64,000 bases of DNA from Synechococcus sp. CS-1328 (GCF_025128095.1 NZ_JAHLYT010000045.1:1-64000), one strand, 5' to 3'. Shown: positions 46,025-56,845, counted from the first letter of the stretch. Numbers and translations are program-made. The notes: generated from the letters alone by a model not told the origin.

Positions 46025-46222
46025 TCAGGCGTAAGGCATCATGCGGGCCACGTTTTCGGCGTCGCGCTCATCCACCACGGCCATCGTGCCGAGATAGCGC
46101 TTCCGCTTCGGGCTCTTGTGATCGAGCAGGTGGTTGAGGAAGGCGCGCCGGCGCATGAACTTGCCGCTGCCGGTCACCTTGAACCGCTTGGCGGCAGCTT
46201 TGCGGGTCTTGAGCTTCGGCAT
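46025..46222 (-). CDS. rpmI: 50S ribosomal protein L35
   Basis: A 65-residue basic protein: [20 protein letters not shown] and [20 protein letters not shown] are typical L35. It is the first gene of the rpmI-rplT operon. The ATG at 46222 is chosen; the frame to 46282 upstream is not conserved and overlaps the divergent gene's promoter. Confidence 0.96.
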   Translation of the reverse strand: MPKLKTRKAAAKRFKVTGSGKFMRRRAFLNHLLDHKSPKRKRYLGTMAVVDERDAENVARMMPYA

Positions 46223-46294
46223 GTCTCGCGGCGCGGACGCAAACAAGCAAAGTACGACGCGGCCCTCCCTTTCGCCAAGCAACCCGTCTCTGCC

Positions 46295-47983
46295 ATGGCT
46301 GCAGCCTCCCGTCTCCTTGCCCCTTCACCGCCGCTGCGGGGTCTTGCGGTCAGCGCGCTGCTGCCCCTGATGCTGGCCGGGGGTGGCTGCCGGGCCTCGC
46401 TTCCAACCGATCACGCTTCAACCGCAACGACCCCGGCGGCGGCCACTCCGGAGGCGATAACCCCGACCGTGGCAATTCCGGCCGCTCCGCCCCCGCCGGG
46501 GGCAGTGGCCATGGAGTCGGAGCTGCACTGGCCCGTGCCGCCGCCGCCCAACCCCGATCCGCGCGATCCCCGCCTCTGGGTGGCCCTGGCCGCCCGGCTG
46601 GCCCCGGCGACCCAGGCCGCCGCTCCGGTGCCGCTGAGGCTGCGCAGTGCCCGTGGTGCCCTCACCCTCACCGATGCCGCTGGCCACAGAGTCCAGGCAG
46701 CCGATCTGGTGCTGCACTGGCGCTGGCAGACACTGGCCCAGCCCCGGATCTGGCGGCGCCAGGTGCTTGGGCCCTTCGCCAGCTTCGAAAGTGCCGAGCA
46801 GGCCGCCGACCAGTGGCGGCAGCTGGGGGTGGAAGCGGTGATCGCCCACCCGGGCGACTGGGAGGTGTGGGCGCCCGCCTCCGCCCTGCCGCCGCTCGGG
46901 CTCCAGCCCCGGCTGCAGGAACGCCGGCTGCTGGGCCGCTGGTTGCCGGAGCTGCGGCCGGCCGAGGGGGCGCGGCGGCTGCAGGAGCCGATCCGGATCG
47001 AGGCTCCCGGTGGATTGCGCTGGCAGAACGGGGTGTACGGCGGACCCTTCCGGCTGCAGCCCGATGCCTACGGCAGCTGGGCGCTGCTGGAGGAGGTGCC
47101 GCTGGAGCGTTATCTCGAAGGTGTGGTGCCCCATGAAATCGGAGCTGGCTCGCCGGCGGCGGCCCTGGCCGCCCAGGCGGTGCTGGCGCGCACCTGGGCG
47201 CTGCGCAATCAGCATCGCTACCGGGTGGATGGCTATCACCTCTGTGCTGACACCCAGTGCCAGGTGTATGGCGATCCACGCCAGGCCGGCGGGGCGGTGC
47301 GCCAGGCGATCGCCAGCACCCGCCACCAGGTGCTCAGCTATGGCGGTCGGCCGATCCATGCCGTCTATCACGCCACCAACGGTGGTGTGGCGGCGGGCTT
47401 TGAGGAGGTGTGGAGCGGTGCGCCGCTTCCCTATCTCAAGGCTTTTGTGGACGCCCCCTCCTCCCTGCAGGCCTCCCTGCCCCTGCCGCTGCAGCCGGAG
47501 GGTCTTGCCCTGTTGCTCCGCCAGGGCGGGACCGCCTATGGCGCCAACCATCCCGTCTTCCGCTGGCAGCGCCAGCTCTCCGCCGCCCAGATCAGCGCCG
47601 CTCTGCGGGGGGTGGCCCCAAGGCTTGGAGAGCCCCGCAGTGTGAAGGTGCTGCAGCGGGGGCCCAGTGGCCGGGTGCTGGCCCTGGAGATTGTCGGCAG
47701 TGGCGACACCACGGTGCTGCGGCTCGATGCGATCCGCCGCAACCTGCGCACGTTGCCCAGCACTTTGTTTGAGGTGCGGCCCGTGACGGCGGGCCAGTGG
47801 CGCGTCGTGGGGGGTGGCTTCGGCCATGGCGCTGGTCTGTCCCAGGCCGGCGCCATCGATCTGGCCCGCCGCGGCTGGGGCCTGCAGCGGATCCTGCAGC
47901 ACTACTACCCGGGCACGGCGCTGCTGCCGCTGACGGGGCTGCAGTCTGAGGCTCCGCCTGTGATTCCGGAGCGTCACCCTTAA
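46295..47983 (+). CDS. SpoIID/LytB-domain secreted protein
   Basis: About 562 residues. The signal region ([19 protein letters not shown]) ends in a likely lipobox. A Pro/Ala-rich segment precedes a SPOR-like part ([20 protein letters not shown]). The SpoIID domain begins [36 protein letters not shown], with the catalytic-region glutamate, and [21 protein letters not shown] continues it. [25 protein letters not shown] is the conserved end. Family members are lytic transglycosylases acting on denuded peptidoglycan. It is divergent from rpmI, 72 bases away. Confidence 0.88.
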   Translation: MAAASRLLAPSPPLRGLAVSALLPLMLAGGGCRASLPTDHASTATTPAAATPEAITPTVAIPAAPPPPGAVAMESELHWPVPPPPNPDPRDPRLWVALAARLAPATQAAAPVPLRLRSARGALTLTDAAGHRVQAADLVLHWRWQTLAQPRIWRRQVLGPFASFESAEQAADQWRQLGVEAVIAHPGDWEVWAPASALPPLGLQPRLQERRLLGRWLPELRPAEGARRLQEPIRIEAPGGLRWQNGVYGGPFRLQPDAYGSWALLEEVPLERYLEGVVPHEIGAGSPAAALAAQAVLARTWALRNQHRYRVDGYHLCADTQCQVYGDPRQAGGAVRQAIASTRHQVLSYGGRPIHAVYHATNGGVAAGFEEVWSGAPLPYLKAFVDAPSSLQASLPLPLQPEGLALLLRQGGTAYGANHPVFRWQRQLSAAQISAALRGVAPRLGEPRSVKVLQRGPSGRVLALEIVGSGDTTVLRLDAIRRNLRTLPSTLFEVRPVTAGQWRVVGGGFGHGAGLSQAGAIDLARRGWGLQRILQHYYPGTALLPLTGLQSEAPPVIPERHP

Positions 47984-48007
47984 AGTCTGGCCACTCACGG
48001 GGTGTCC

Positions 48008-49492
48008 ATGGCTGCCGGCGACAGTGCCACTGCCAGCGACAGTGCCACGTCCGGCCGGAGCACTGCCGGCCATGGCACTGGCAGCCATGGCACTGCCGGT
48101 CATGGCACAGATCGTCGCGCCAAATCGGCTCTGTTCCTGCTGGGCTGCACCTGGGCCGGCCTGGCGCCCCATTGGCTGGCGCCGGGGCGGAGCCTTCTGC
48201 CGGCCCTCAGCCTGGCGGTGCTGCTAGGCAGTTACAGCCTGCGCACGGTGCTGCTGCAGGCCCTGCGTCAGGGTCGCCGCAGCCGCGAGATGGCCCCGAC
48301 TGGCCGGGCATCCGCCCCTGATCCACTGCCTTCTGTTGGGCTTCCTGCGGTGGACCTGGCTTCTGCGGACGTGTCTGCGGGGGACTTGCCGGCCGTGGAT
48401 CTCGTGGTGGCCGCCCGCGACGAGCAGGCGGTGATCGGTCGCCTGGTGGATCGGATCCGGCAACTGCGCTATCCGCAGGGCCAGTTGCGGCTCTGGGTGA
48501 TCGACGACGGCAGCGACGATGCCACCCCCGAGTTGCTGCGGGAGCTGGAGCAGACCACGCCGCTGTTGCGGGTGCTGCGCCGCCCCCGCGATGCGGGTGG
48601 GGGCAAATCCGGCGCTCTCAATGAGGTGATGACCCTGCTGCGGGGTCGCTGGATGCTGGTGCTCGATGCCGATGCCGGCTTGCAGCCGGACCTGCTGGAG
48701 CGCGTCATTCCTGCCGCCGAGGCCAGTGGCTGGTCGGCGGTGCAGCTGCGCAAGGCGGTGGTGAACGGCCCTGTCAACCTGCTCACCCGCGCCCAAGCCA
48801 TGGAGATGGCCCTCGATGCGGTGATCCAGGAAGGTCGCCTTTCCGTGGGCGGTGTGCCCGAGCTGCGAGGCAACGGCCAGCTGTTGCTGCGCGACGCCGT
48901 GCAGGCCTGCGGCGGCTTCAACGAGGCCACGGTGACCGACGACCTCGATCTCAGTTTCCGCTTGCTGCTGGCCAACCAGCCGATCGGCGTGCTCTGGGAT
49001 CCTCCGGTGGAGGAAGAGGCGGTGCTCAGCCTCGCCGCCCTCTGGCGCCAGCGGCAGCGTTGGGCGGAAGGAGGCCTGCAACGCTTCTTCGACTACGGCC
49101 AGGGCCTGGTGTTCGGGCCGCTCCGGTTCAGCCAGAAACTTGATCTGACCTGCTTCTTCCTGCTGCAATACATGCTGCCGGTGGTCTCGATCGCGGATCT
49201 GGCCGGCGCTCTGATCACCCGCACCCTGCCCACGATCTGGCCGCTCTCGATCGTGGCCCTTGGTCTCTCTGGCCTGGCGATCGTGAGTGGCTGCCGGCGC
49301 CCCAGCGAGGGGCCTGCCCTGCCGGCCATGGGTCCGCTGGCGATGGGTCTGGGCATCCTCTATCTGGTGCACTGGTTCGTGGTGATCCCCTGGGTGAGCC
49401 TGCGCATGGCTGTGTTGCCGAAGCGTCTGGTCTGGGTTAAGACCCTTCACCTCGGCGATGACGCCAGTGTCGAAGACGCCGTCAGCACGTAG
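48008..49492 (+). CDS. Family 2 membrane glycosyltransferase
   Basis: About 494 residues from the ATG at 48008. A G/H/T-rich tandem-repeat N-terminus precedes the catalytic domain. DLVVAARDEQAVIGRLVDRI and WVIDDGSDDATPELL give the first aspartate, LVLDADAGLQPDLLE the DxD, VTDDLDLSFRLLL the general-base TDD, and RQRQRWAEGGLQR the Q-x-x-R-W motif of processive enzymes. Three membrane helices follow. It probably makes a polysaccharide or glycolipid. The gene follows the SpoIID-like gene by only 24 bases, consistent with a shared role in the cell envelope. Confidence 0.87.
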   Translation: MAAGDSATASDSATSGRSTAGHGTGSHGTAGHGTDRRAKSALFLLGCTWAGLAPHWLAPGRSLLPALSLAVLLGSYSLRTVLLQALRQGRRSREMAPTGRASAPDPLPSVGLPAVDLASADVSAGDLPAVDLVVAARDEQAVIGRLVDRIRQLRYPQGQLRLWVIDDGSDDATPELLRELEQTTPLLRVLRRPRDAGGGKSGALNEVMTLLRGRWMLVLDADAGLQPDLLERVIPAAEASGWSAVQLRKAVVNGPVNLLTRAQAMEMALDAVIQEGRLSVGGVPELRGNGQLLLRDAVQACGGFNEATVTDDLDLSFRLLLANQPIGVLWDPPVEEEAVLSLAALWRQRQRWAEGGLQRFFDYGQGLVFGPLRFSQKLDLTCFFLLQYMLPVVSIADLAGALITRTLPTIWPLSIVALGLSGLAIVSGCRRPSEGPALPAMGPLAMGLGILYLVHWFVVIPWVSLRMAVLPKRLVWVKTLHLGDDASVEDAVST

Positions 49493-49516
49493 AGCACCGC
49501 AGCACGTAGAACACCG
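49483..49516 (+). repeat. 17-bp direct repeat at the glycosyltransferase stop
   Basis: CAGCACGTAGAGCACCG (49483-49499) is repeated at once as CAGCACGTAGAACACCG (49500-49516), with one mismatch. The first copy contains the stop codon of the glycosyltransferase gene (ACG TAG). It lies before the convergent dnaX. Confidence 0.75.
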
Positions 49517-49607
49517 CCAATGCCGCTCTGGTCGGCGGGGGCAATCCGGGCCGGCTCGATCGATCAGCCCGGCCTCGAACCCGAAGCGGTCAGGCTCTGA
49601 GCGCAGC

Positions 49608-51698
49608 TCAGGCTGTCGACTCGCTCCCGCTTGTCGCCAGGCTTTCAACCGACAGCTCCTCCCCCTCGAGGGGGCCGTCCAGCTCCACCACTTCCCCCTG
49701 GAAGAAGTCGGCCAGTCGCCGCGCCTTCTCATCCAGTCGGCCAGCGCCTGGGTCGAGGCGCGGCGGGGTGGGAGTGGCTGGCCCTGGGGAGGATGAGGTT
49801 GGCGGCGGCACCAGGCTGGCGGCCTGCTGCTGTGGCGCGGGGGCCATGGCGCCAGCTGGCCCCTGAACCGGGCGGGGTGGCGCTGCTCGTGGCTGAGCCG
49901 GTTCCAGAGCCGGCTGTTCCTCAGGCCGGGCTGGCTGCGCCGCAGGCTGGGCTGGAGCCGCCTCGGGGCGAGGCGCTGCTGACACACTGGAAGTGGATGG
50001 GCCTGGAACGGATCGGCCGCTGGTATGGAAGGCCTGGGCTGGTGATGGGGGGGCGGCGGCAGGGCTGGTTTCGGCGCCGGCCGCCGGACCCTGATCACTG
50101 CTTTCCAGCACCAGCTGGCGCGGACTGCCCACAACGGACGTGATCGCCCGCTCCAGCAGCGGCAGGCGGCTCTGCACCATCGCGATCCAGGTGCTGGCCA
50201 CACGCACGACGGCTCGCTGCCCGTCGAGGCGCACCAGCTGGGCCTGCTGGGAGAGCAGCATGCGGGTCGAGGGCAGTTCCAGCCCCGCCAGGATCTGTTG
50301 CCAGAGTTCCGGCAAGGCAGTCGTGGTGTCGTTCGGCTGGGGTGCTGTCGCTGCTGCTGCCGCTGCAGGGCTGGCGATCGGGTGGGCGATGGCCGTGGGG
50401 TTGGCTGCAGTCGCTGGGTTAGTGGTGGCCATCGGTGCGGCCGGGTTCACGGTTGGCTGGGCCGTGGGGTGGGTCGTGCGCTCGGGTGTGGTGGCTGGTT
50501 CGGCCGATCCCGCGCGGCTTCCTGTGACCGTGCCCGTGCCCGTCGCAGTCGCGGTCGCCGTGGCTACGGCCGGCCTGGGGGGTGCGGCGGCGGCGGTGAT
50601 GGTGGGTTCCGCCAGCAGACCCAGCAGCAGCACTTCCAGCCACAGCCGCGGCTGCACGCTCTGGCGCAGTTGCTGTTCGCTGCCGCGCAGCTGCGCCTGC
50701 CACTGCAGCAGGCGGGCCTTGCCGATCTGCCTTGCCAGGTCGGGGAGCTGGGGCCGGAACTGCGGTGAAAAACTGGTGAGCTCGAGCCGCTCCGGTGCCA
50801 CACCGGCCAGCACCAGATCGCGCAGCAGGCCGGCCAGTCCCTGCAGCACCGCGCCCGGTTCGCGGCCCCGTTCCAGCAACTGGCGGCTGGCGTCGATCAC
50901 CCCCAGCGGCTCCGATGTCGCCATGGCCCTCGCCAGCTCCAGCAGCTCCTGCTCGGGCACGGCCCCCAGCAGCTCCCAGACCGCACCGGCCTCGATCGGT
51001 GGGGGCAGCAGGCTGAGCTGATCGAGCAGGCTTTCCGCATCCCGCAGTCCCCCCTGGGCCCGCTGGCACACCACGTGCAGCGCTTCGGGGGTGATGCCGA
51101 TCGACTCCTGCTCGGCGATCCAGCGCAGGTGCTGCTCCAGGGCCTCCAGGGGGATGCGGCGGAAATCGAAGCGCTGGCAGCGGCTCAGGATCGTGGGCAG
51201 CACCCGCTGGGGGTCGGTGGTGGCGAGCACGAACACCACCCGTGGCGGCGGCTCCTCGAGGGTTTTGAGCAGGGCGTTGAAGGCTGCGGTGGAGAGCATG
51301 TGGCACTCGTCCACCACGTAGACCTTCCAGCGGGCCTGCACCGGCGCGAAGCGGGAGCGTTCGATCAGCTCGCGGATGTTGTCGACACCGGTGTTGGAGG
51401 CGGCGTCGATCTCGATCACGTCCAGGGCATTGCCCGCGGCGATCGAGACGCACAGCTCGCAGACGCCGCAGGGCTCGGGCGTGGGCCCCGCATGGGCGAT
51501 GCAGTTGAGCGAGCGGGCCAGGATGCGGGCGCTGGAGGTTTTGCCGGTGCCACGCGGGCCGCTGAACAGGTAGGCCGGCGCGATCCGCCCGGTGCGCAGG
51601 GCATTGCCCAGGGTGGCGGCGATCGCCTCCTGTCCCACCAGCTGGTCGAAGCGCTGGGGCCGGTACTTGTGGTGCAGCGGCTGGTACGCCTGGCTCAT
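49608..51698 (-). CDS. dnaX: DNA polymerase III subunit gamma/tau
   Basis: About 696 residues from the ATG at 51698. Walker A is FSGPRGTGKTSSARILARSL at about residue 43. The zinc module is CIAHAGPTPEPCGVCELC. Walker B is VYVVDECHML, and the SRC sensor 1 region lies in LPTILSRCQRFDFRRI. The clamp-loader domain III follows. The last 300 residues are Ala/Thr/Pro-rich low complexity with no tau polymerase-contact motifs seen. There is no A6-type frameshift site. It loads the beta clamp. The longer frame to 52055 is in the LRAT gene and contains a 15-bp repeat. Confidence 0.94.
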   Translation of the reverse strand: MSQAYQPLHHKYRPQRFDQLVGQEAIAATLGNALRTGRIAPAYLFSGPRGTGKTSSARILARSLNCIAHAGPTPEPCGVCELCVSIAAGNALDVIEIDAASNTGVDNIRELIERSRFAPVQARWKVYVVDECHMLSTAAFNALLKTLEEPPPRVVFVLATTDPQRVLPTILSRCQRFDFRRIPLEALEQHLRWIAEQESIGITPEALHVVCQRAQGGLRDAESLLDQLSLLPPPIEAGAVWELLGAVPEQELLELARAMATSEPLGVIDASRQLLERGREPGAVLQGLAGLLRDLVLAGVAPERLELTSFSPQFRPQLPDLARQIGKARLLQWQAQLRGSEQQLRQSVQPRLWLEVLLLGLLAEPTITAAAAPPRPAVATATATATGTGTVTGSRAGSAEPATTPERTTHPTAQPTVNPAAPMATTNPATAANPTAIAHPIASPAAAAAATAPQPNDTTTALPELWQQILAGLELPSTRMLLSQQAQLVRLDGQRAVVRVASTWIAMVQSRLPLLERAITSVVGSPRQLVLESSDQGPAAGAETSPAAAPPSPAQAFHTSGRSVPGPSTSSVSAAPRPEAAPAQPAAQPARPEEQPALEPAQPRAAPPRPVQGPAGAMAPAPQQQAASLVPPPTSSSPGPATPTPPRLDPGAGRLDEKARRLADFFQGEVVELDGPLEGEELSVESLATSGSESTA

Positions 51699-51710
51699 GG
51701 CGGGCTCATG

Positions 51711-51770
51711 GATCGCTGCATCGCTGATCGCTGCATCACTGATCGCTGCATCGCCGCTCGCTGCGTCGTT
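51711..51770 (-). repeat. 15-bp tandem repeat upstream of dnaX
   Basis: Four tandem copies of GATCGCTGCATCGCT, the last partly diverged (51711-51725, 51726-51740, 51741-51755, 51756-51770). They lie directly in front of the dnaX ATG at 51698. The array remains open in the dnaX frame (encoding SDAAI repeats), but is more likely leader DNA. Confidence 0.8.
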
Positions 51771-51801
51771 CCGTCCGGATGGGGCGGCCGAAGATTCGAG
51801 G

Positions 51802-52476
51802 CTACTGGCCGCCCCCCTGCTCCAGCAGTCGCTCCAGACGCCCTTCCAGCTCCTCGACCTCGCTGAGCTGATCGGCCAGCTTCTGGGCGGCCAGGCGCAG
51901 GGCGGCGAACTGGTCGCTGCCGCTGCCCTGGCCCCAGCGTTCCTCGGCCCTGGCCAGCTCGGTCTCCAGGCGCCGCTGCAGGTTGAGCCGTAGCCCATCG
52001 AGCTGCTCAAGGCTTCTGCGGGCCAGGGCGCGCCCCTGCTCGAGCTGCCGGGCATCGAGGTTGAGGCCCTGGCGCAGCAGCAGGCGCACGGCGCCGATCA
52101 GGGCTGCCGGCACCGCCTGCCCGAAGACCTGAAGGCCGCGGCTGCCGGTCTGGAGCCAGTCCTCCACCTGGCCGCTGCGATGGCGGCCGGTCTTGCACCA
52201 GTGGGCGAAATGCTCGCAGTTGTTGAACAGCAGGTTGTAGTTCTGCTCCCCCAGCCGGCTCATGGCGCGCCGCAGGGTCACGCCGCACGGGGAGCAGGCC
52301 TGCGGTGGATAGGTCACCAGGCTCACCGGCTGGCCGCTGCTGAACTCCTCCAGGGGGCTGCGCAGGATGGCCTTGCCCTCCAGGTAGTGGGCCACCGTGC
52401 CATCGCCCAGGTCGATGCCGTGGTGGTGGAACAGGCCGTGCTGGCGGGGTACCTCCAGATGATCAGCTGCAGCCAT
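51802..52476 (-). CDS. LRAT-domain (NlpC/P60-like) protein
   Basis: A 224-residue protein. The catalytic histidine is in FHHHGIDLGDGTVAHYL, and the catalytic cysteine in YNLLFNNCEHFAHWCKTG, the NCEHF motif of LRAT-type thiol acyltransferases and related H-NC proteins. The C-terminal half is a coiled coil (LEQLDGLRLNLQRRLETEL, then KLADQLSEVEELEGRLERLL). It probably transfers acyl chains between lipids, or hydrolyses them. It lies between clpX and dnaX, 14 bases after clpX. Confidence 0.78.
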   Translation of the reverse strand: MAAADHLEVPRQHGLFHHHGIDLGDGTVAHYLEGKAILRSPLEEFSSGQPVSLVTYPPQACSPCGVTLRRAMSRLGEQNYNLLFNNCEHFAHWCKTGRHRSGQVEDWLQTGSRGLQVFGQAVPAALIGAVRLLLRQGLNLDARQLEQGRALARRSLEQLDGLRLNLQRRLETELARAEERWGQGSGSDQFAALRLAAQKLADQLSEVEELEGRLERLLEQGGGQ

Positions 52477-52490
52477 CGCCGCTTGCCCCG

Positions 52491-53852
52491 TCAGGCGGTC
52501 TTCTCGCTCTGCTCCCGCTCGAGATTGCCGCTGGGGTAGGGCACCACCTTGGCCAGGCTGCGCTGCTCGACCAGATCCCGGCTGATCGTGAAGGTCTTCA
52601 CGTCCTGGCGGGAGGGAAGGTCGTACATCAACTCCAGCATCAGCTCCTCGACGATGCCGCGCAGGGCGCGCGCACCGGTCTTGCGGCGGTGCGCCTCGAT
52701 GGCGATCGCCTCTATCGCGTCCGGTTCGAACTCCAGCCGCACGTCATCCATGCTCATCAGGGTCTGGAACTGCTTGACCAAGGCATCGCGCGGCTCGGTG
52801 AGGATCGCCTTGAGGGCGCGGGTATCGAGCGGTTCGAGCACGGCACTGACCGGCAGGCGGCCGATGAATTCGGGGATCAGGCCGTAACGCACCAGATCAT
52901 CCGGCTCGAGATGCCGCAGCACCTGGGCGGATTGATGGTCCTTGCCGCGAGGGCGAGCCCGTCCGTCGGCCTGCAGGAACCCGATCGCGTTGCGGCCGAG
53001 GCGCCGCTGCACCACGTCTTCGAGGCCCACGAAGGCGCCGCCGCAGATGAACAGGATCTGGCTGGTGTCGATCTGGATGCAGTCCTGATAGGGGTGCTTG
53101 CGGCCCCCCTGGGGTGGCACGTTGGCGACCGTGCCCTCCAGCATCTTCAGCAGCGCCTGCTGCACGCCTTCGCCGGAGACGTCGCGGGTGATCGAGGGGT
53201 TCTCGCTCTTGCGGGCGATCTTGTCGATCTCATCGATGTAGATGATGCCCCGCTGGGCCACCTCCACATCCATGTCGGCCTTCTGCAACAGCCGCAGCAG
53301 GATGTTCTCCACGTCCTCGCCCACATAGCCCGCTTCGGTCAGGGTGGTGGCGTCCGCCACGGCGAAGGGCACGTCCAGCAGCTCGGCCAGGGTCTGGGCC
53401 AGCAGGGTCTTGCCGCAGCCGGTGGGGCCGATCAGCAGGATGTTGGACTTGTGCAGCCGGGTGGCGGTGCGGTCGGTCTCTCCCTGGCCATCGCCCTGCC
53501 AGGCCAGGCGCTTGTAGTGGTTGTACACGGCGACCGAGAGCACCTTCTTGGCGTCCTCCTGGCCGACCACCTGCTGGTCGAGAAAGGTCTTGATCTGCTG
53601 GGGCTTGGGGATCGAGGCCAGGGTCGGCGCCGGCTTGGGAGCCTTCTTGGCCCCGCCCTTGCGGCTGTTGTCGGGGCTGCTGCGGCTGGCAGACCCCGCC
53701 GGCGAGTCGACCAGTTCCTCATCAAGGATCTCGTTGCAGAGATCGATGCACTCGTCGCAGATGTAGACGCCTGGCCCGGCAATCAGCTTGCGCACCTGTT
53801 CCTGCGACTTACCGCAGAACGAGCACTTCAGGTGAGCATCGAACTTGGCCAT
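52491..53852 (-). CDS. clpX: ClpX ATPase subunit
   Basis: A 453-residue protein. The N-terminal zinc finger holds four cysteines (CSFCGKSQ and CDECIDLC). AAA+ motifs are [15 protein letters not shown] (Walker A), [12 protein letters not shown] (Walker B), and sensor 1 near the [10 protein letters not shown] segment. The IGF-type loop needed for ClpP binding is seen as RNAIGFLQ. It unfolds proteins for ClpP. It follows clpP on the same strand after about 120 bases. The C-terminus is intact. Confidence 0.96.
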   Translation of the reverse strand: MAKFDAHLKCSFCGKSQEQVRKLIAGPGVYICDECIDLCNEILDEELVDSPAGSASRSSPDNSRKGGAKKAPKPAPTLASIPKPQQIKTFLDQQVVGQEDAKKVLSVAVYNHYKRLAWQGDGQGETDRTATRLHKSNILLIGPTGCGKTLLAQTLAELLDVPFAVADATTLTEAGYVGEDVENILLRLLQKADMDVEVAQRGIIYIDEIDKIARKSENPSITRDVSGEGVQQALLKMLEGTVANVPPQGGRKHPYQDCIQIDTSQILFICGGAFVGLEDVVQRRLGRNAIGFLQADGRARPRGKDHQSAQVLRHLEPDDLVRYGLIPEFIGRLPVSAVLEPLDTRALKAILTEPRDALVKQFQTLMSMDDVRLEFEPDAIEAIAIEAHRRKTGARALRGIVEELMLELMYDLPSRQDVKTFTISRDLVEQRSLAKVVPYPSGNLEREQSEKTA

Positions 53853-53971
53853 CGCGCAGGGGGCGTTCGGGTCAGGGTTGGGTGCCGGGGCTGGCAGGGT
53901 GACCCCGAATCTCCAGGATCAACGCAAACCGCCCGTGGTGGGGCAGTCCTTAAGGATCAAACCGGTAGAGA

Positions 53972-54700
53972 TCAGACCGGTACCGGTTGGCCGGTGGTGG
54001 CCGATCCCTCCTCGACGACCCTGTCGATCAGGCCGTATTCAACCGCTTCTGCCGGAGAAAGGAAGTAGTCGCGGTCGGTGTCTTCGGCGATCTTTGCCAG
54101 AGGTTGGCCGGTGTGGTCGGCCATCAGGCCGTTGAGGGTGTCCTTCAGGAAGAGGATCTCGCGGGCCTGGATCTCGATGTCCACGGCCTGACCCTGGGCA
54201 CCGCCGAGGGGCTGGTGGATCATGATCCGCGCATTGGGCAGGGCCAGGCGCTTGCCCTTGGCGCCGCCGGAGAGCAGGAAGGCCCCCATGCTGGCCGCGA
54301 GGCCGTAGCAGATGGTCACCACGTCGGGAGCGACCTGCTGCATGGTGTCGTAGATGGCCAGACCTGCCGTGACCGATCCCCCCGGCGAATTGATATAGAT
54401 CTGGATGTCCTTCTCAGGGTCTTCCGCTTCGAGGAAGAGCAGTTGGGCCACAAGGGCATCGGCGACGGCGTCGTCGATGCCGGTGCCCATGAAGATGATC
54501 CGCTCCCGCAGCAGGCGCGAATAGATGTCGAAGGCCCGCTCGCCCCGGCCGGATTGCTCCACCACCGTGGGCAGCACGCCGGGACTGGCCATCGGCGAAC
54601 CGCCCGCGCTGACGCTGGGCAGGCCGTTCCAGGGACGCTCCCCCTGCCAGCGGTTTTGAACCGGGTGGGGGCGCAGGGTGCTGAGAGGGGCGTCGATCAC
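53972..54700 (-). CDS. clpP: ATP-dependent Clp protease proteolytic subunit
   Basis: A 242-residue protein. The serine is in [15 protein letters not shown] at about residue 136, the histidine in [10 protein letters not shown] at about residue 160, and an aspartate in [40 protein letters not shown] is the typical start of the mature protein. The GTG at 54700 gives an N-terminal region conserved among picocyanobacterial ClpP2 forms ([20 protein letters not shown]). An ATG at 54592 is the alternative. It pairs with the following clpX. Confidence 0.95.
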   Translation of the reverse strand: MIDAPLSTLRPHPVQNRWQGERPWNGLPSVSAGGSPMASPGVLPTVVEQSGRGERAFDIYSRLLRERIIFMGTGIDDAVADALVAQLLFLEAEDPEKDIQIYINSPGGSVTAGLAIYDTMQQVAPDVVTICYGLAASMGAFLLSGGAKGKRLALPNARIMIHQPLGGAQGQAVDIEIQAREILFLKDTLNGLMADHTGQPLAKIAEDTDRDYFLSPAEAVEYGLIDRVVEEGSATTGQPVPV

Positions 54701-54797
54701 GCGGTGGCTGCCGGGCTGTCGGACTGGTCGGTCAATCTATGGGGAATCCCAGGCCTGTGGATTCAGGCCGGTTCGGGATTCCCTCAGGCCTGGGAAG

Positions 54798-56222
54798 TCA
54801 GGCCTCCGCCGGGGCCGCAGGATCGGTCTCCGTGGTGGCCTCGGTTGCCGGGCTGTCGTCGCTCTCCTGCTGCGGCGGAGCCTCGGAGATGGTGCTGTTC
54901 TCCTCCAGCCACTCCAGCAGTTTGCTGCGCAGCAGGTCGTCGGTCACCGCCAGCCGCAGGCGCTCCGGATCGATCGCGTCGCTGTCGCTGAGGCTGCGGC
55001 TCACCTCCCGCAGCTTCTCCTGGATCTCCTCGGCGGCCACCTCGATCGCTTCGGCGGCGGCCAGGGCCTGGAGGGCCAGGTTGCGGCGCAGACGCTGCTC
55101 CGCCTCCGGCCTTGAGGTCTCCATCAGGCTGCGTACCAGTTCGGGAGTGAAGAGCTTCTTCACGTCCATGCCCTGCTGGGCGATCTGGCCGGCGGTCTGC
55201 TCGATCAGGGCGCGGATCTCCTCCTGCACGAGGGTTTCCGGCAGTTCCACCTCCAGCTGCTCCACCAGGGCGGTGAGCAGGGCGTTGTGGCGGTTGTTGC
55301 GGGTGCGTTGCTCGGCATCCTCCTGCAGCCGTTGCTCCAGGTCCTGGCGCAGCTCGGCCAGGGTCTGCTTGTCGCTGGCCTGCTGGGCGAAGGAGTCGTC
55401 CAGGGCCGGCAGTTCGTGGGTCTTGAGCTCCTTCAGACTGATCGCGAAACGGGCCTGGCGGCCGCGGGCCTCCTCCTGGGGGTAGCTGTCGGGGAACTGG
55501 CACTCAATCGTGCGGTTCTCGCCCACGGCCATGCCGATCACCCCCTCCACGAAACCGGGGATCATCCGATCAACTTCGAGTTCGACCTCCATGGTCTCGC
55601 TGCTGCCACCGGTGATCGGCTCATCGGTGTCGGCATAGACGCCTTCGAAGCTCATCACGGCCACGTCACCGGCGGCGGCCGGGCGGCCTTCCACCGGCAC
55701 CAGGGTGGCCAGTCGCTTGCGCTGCTCCTCGATCAGCTCGTCGACCCGGGCCGGATCGAAGGGCACGCTCTCGGCTGCCGCCTTCAGGCCCCGGGTGACC
55801 TTGAGGCTCGGGCTGGGCTCCACATCCATCACGAGGGTGAGGGTGAGCTCACTGCCGGGGCTGAAGCGCTCCAGCAGCTGCTCGAAGCCTTCGCTCAGTT
55901 CGGGGCGGCCGATCGCTTCGATCGCCTCCTGCCGGATCGCCTCCTGCACGATGGCCTCCACCAGCTCCTCGAGGGCCGTGGCACGGATCCGCACCGGTCC
56001 GATCTGCTGGAGCAGCACCGGCCGCGGCACCTTGCCTTTGCGGAAACCAGGCAGCTTGATGCTGCGGCTGAGTTTCTCGAGGGCGGTGTCGTAGCTGGCC
56101 TGGCAGCGCGCAGCAGGGACGGCCACCTCCACGGCGATGCGGCTGCCGGGCCTTGGACTGGTGTTGACCGTCAGCTCTGGGCTGCGGTCCGTGGGATTGG
56201 CGGACTCGGCGGTGGCAGGCAT
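54798..56222 (-). CDS. tig: Trigger factor
   Basis: A 474-residue chaperone. The ribosome-binding signature is [19 protein letters not shown] at about residue 58. The FKBP-like domain (about residues 165-250) includes [25 protein letters not shown]. The C-terminal arms are helical and end in a Glu/Thr/Ala-rich tail. It holds nascent chains at the ribosome exit and acts as a prolyl isomerase. It is upstream of clpP-clpX on the same strand, as in most bacteria. Confidence 0.95.
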   Translation of the reverse strand: MPATAESANPTDRSPELTVNTSPRPGSRIAVEVAVPAARCQASYDTALEKLSRSIKLPGFRKGKVPRPVLLQQIGPVRIRATALEELVEAIVQEAIRQEAIEAIGRPELSEGFEQLLERFSPGSELTLTLVMDVEPSPSLKVTRGLKAAAESVPFDPARVDELIEEQRKRLATLVPVEGRPAAAGDVAVMSFEGVYADTDEPITGGSSETMEVELEVDRMIPGFVEGVIGMAVGENRTIECQFPDSYPQEEARGRQARFAISLKELKTHELPALDDSFAQQASDKQTLAELRQDLEQRLQEDAEQRTRNNRHNALLTALVEQLEVELPETLVQEEIRALIEQTAGQIAQQGMDVKKLFTPELVRSLMETSRPEAEQRLRRNLALQALAAAEAIEVAAEEIQEKLREVSRSLSDSDAIDPERLRLAVTDDLLRSKLLEWLEENSTISEAPPQQESDDSPATEATTETDPAAPAEA

Positions 56223-56845
56223 GAAGGGGGCGGATCAACAGGCAGCCCCTCATCCTAGAAAGTGGCCCAGGACACGCCGCGCCACGTATTGTGCGGAGGA
56301 CGACGACGACGTCCATATCCCTGCTGCCGGTCCGGACCGGGCTTCTTGCCCTATGGCCGGAACTGCAGCAACGGTCTCGATTCCGGTTGAGCCCGCCTGA
56401 ACAAGATCGCCCTTTGCAGCGATTCTTGAAGCGACACAATTAATTGCTTGCAATTGTTTGCTCGCAGTTGATTTGGTCTCAGGCGACCTCGCCTGACGCA
56501 TACCCCCGGCGCCCCACCTCTCAGCAGCATCTGCCACGGCTCGAGCCCAGCCTGGAGACAGCTCCCCACTCCGGTCACGACATCCGATTCGTCGCCGCCA
56601 GTTTTTTCACTTCACGTTCACCCACTCCCCAACCTCCCCTCCCCCACCCTGTCGACCGGTTCGGCCGGCCTCTGCCGCCGCTCTCCTCGATCGCACTCCG
56701 CCACTCCGCCCTGCCCGAACTGCGTCGGCACGGCGCTCCTGCCCCGCAGCGCTCCTTGATCGACCACCCGGTTTTCGTTGACAGCCACGTTCTCATCCAC
56801 AGCTCTGGCCGTTGACGTCATGGATCCCTCCCGTTCCCGCCGCTC
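56223..56845. other. Divergent intergenic region between tig and asd
   Basis: About 620 bases with no recognised gene on either strand. Open frames in it lack family features. It must carry the promoters of tig (minus) and asd (plus). An AT-rich block (AATTAATTGCTTGCAATTG, about 56440-56460) contains an imperfect inverted repeat. C-rich runs follow nearer asd. No known RNA was recognised; a small RNA cannot be ruled out. Confidence 0.4.

Noticed and set aside
49608..51698. Programmed frameshift producing gamma subunit in dnaX
   Set aside because: No run of A or slippery heptamer was found in the gene.
51699..52055. Long N-terminal extension of DnaX
   Set aside because: It runs through the LRAT gene and a tandem repeat; the conserved DnaX start is at 51698.
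56223..56845. Structured RNA such as 6S or SRP RNA between tig and asd
   Set aside because: The conserved cores of these RNAs are not present in the region.
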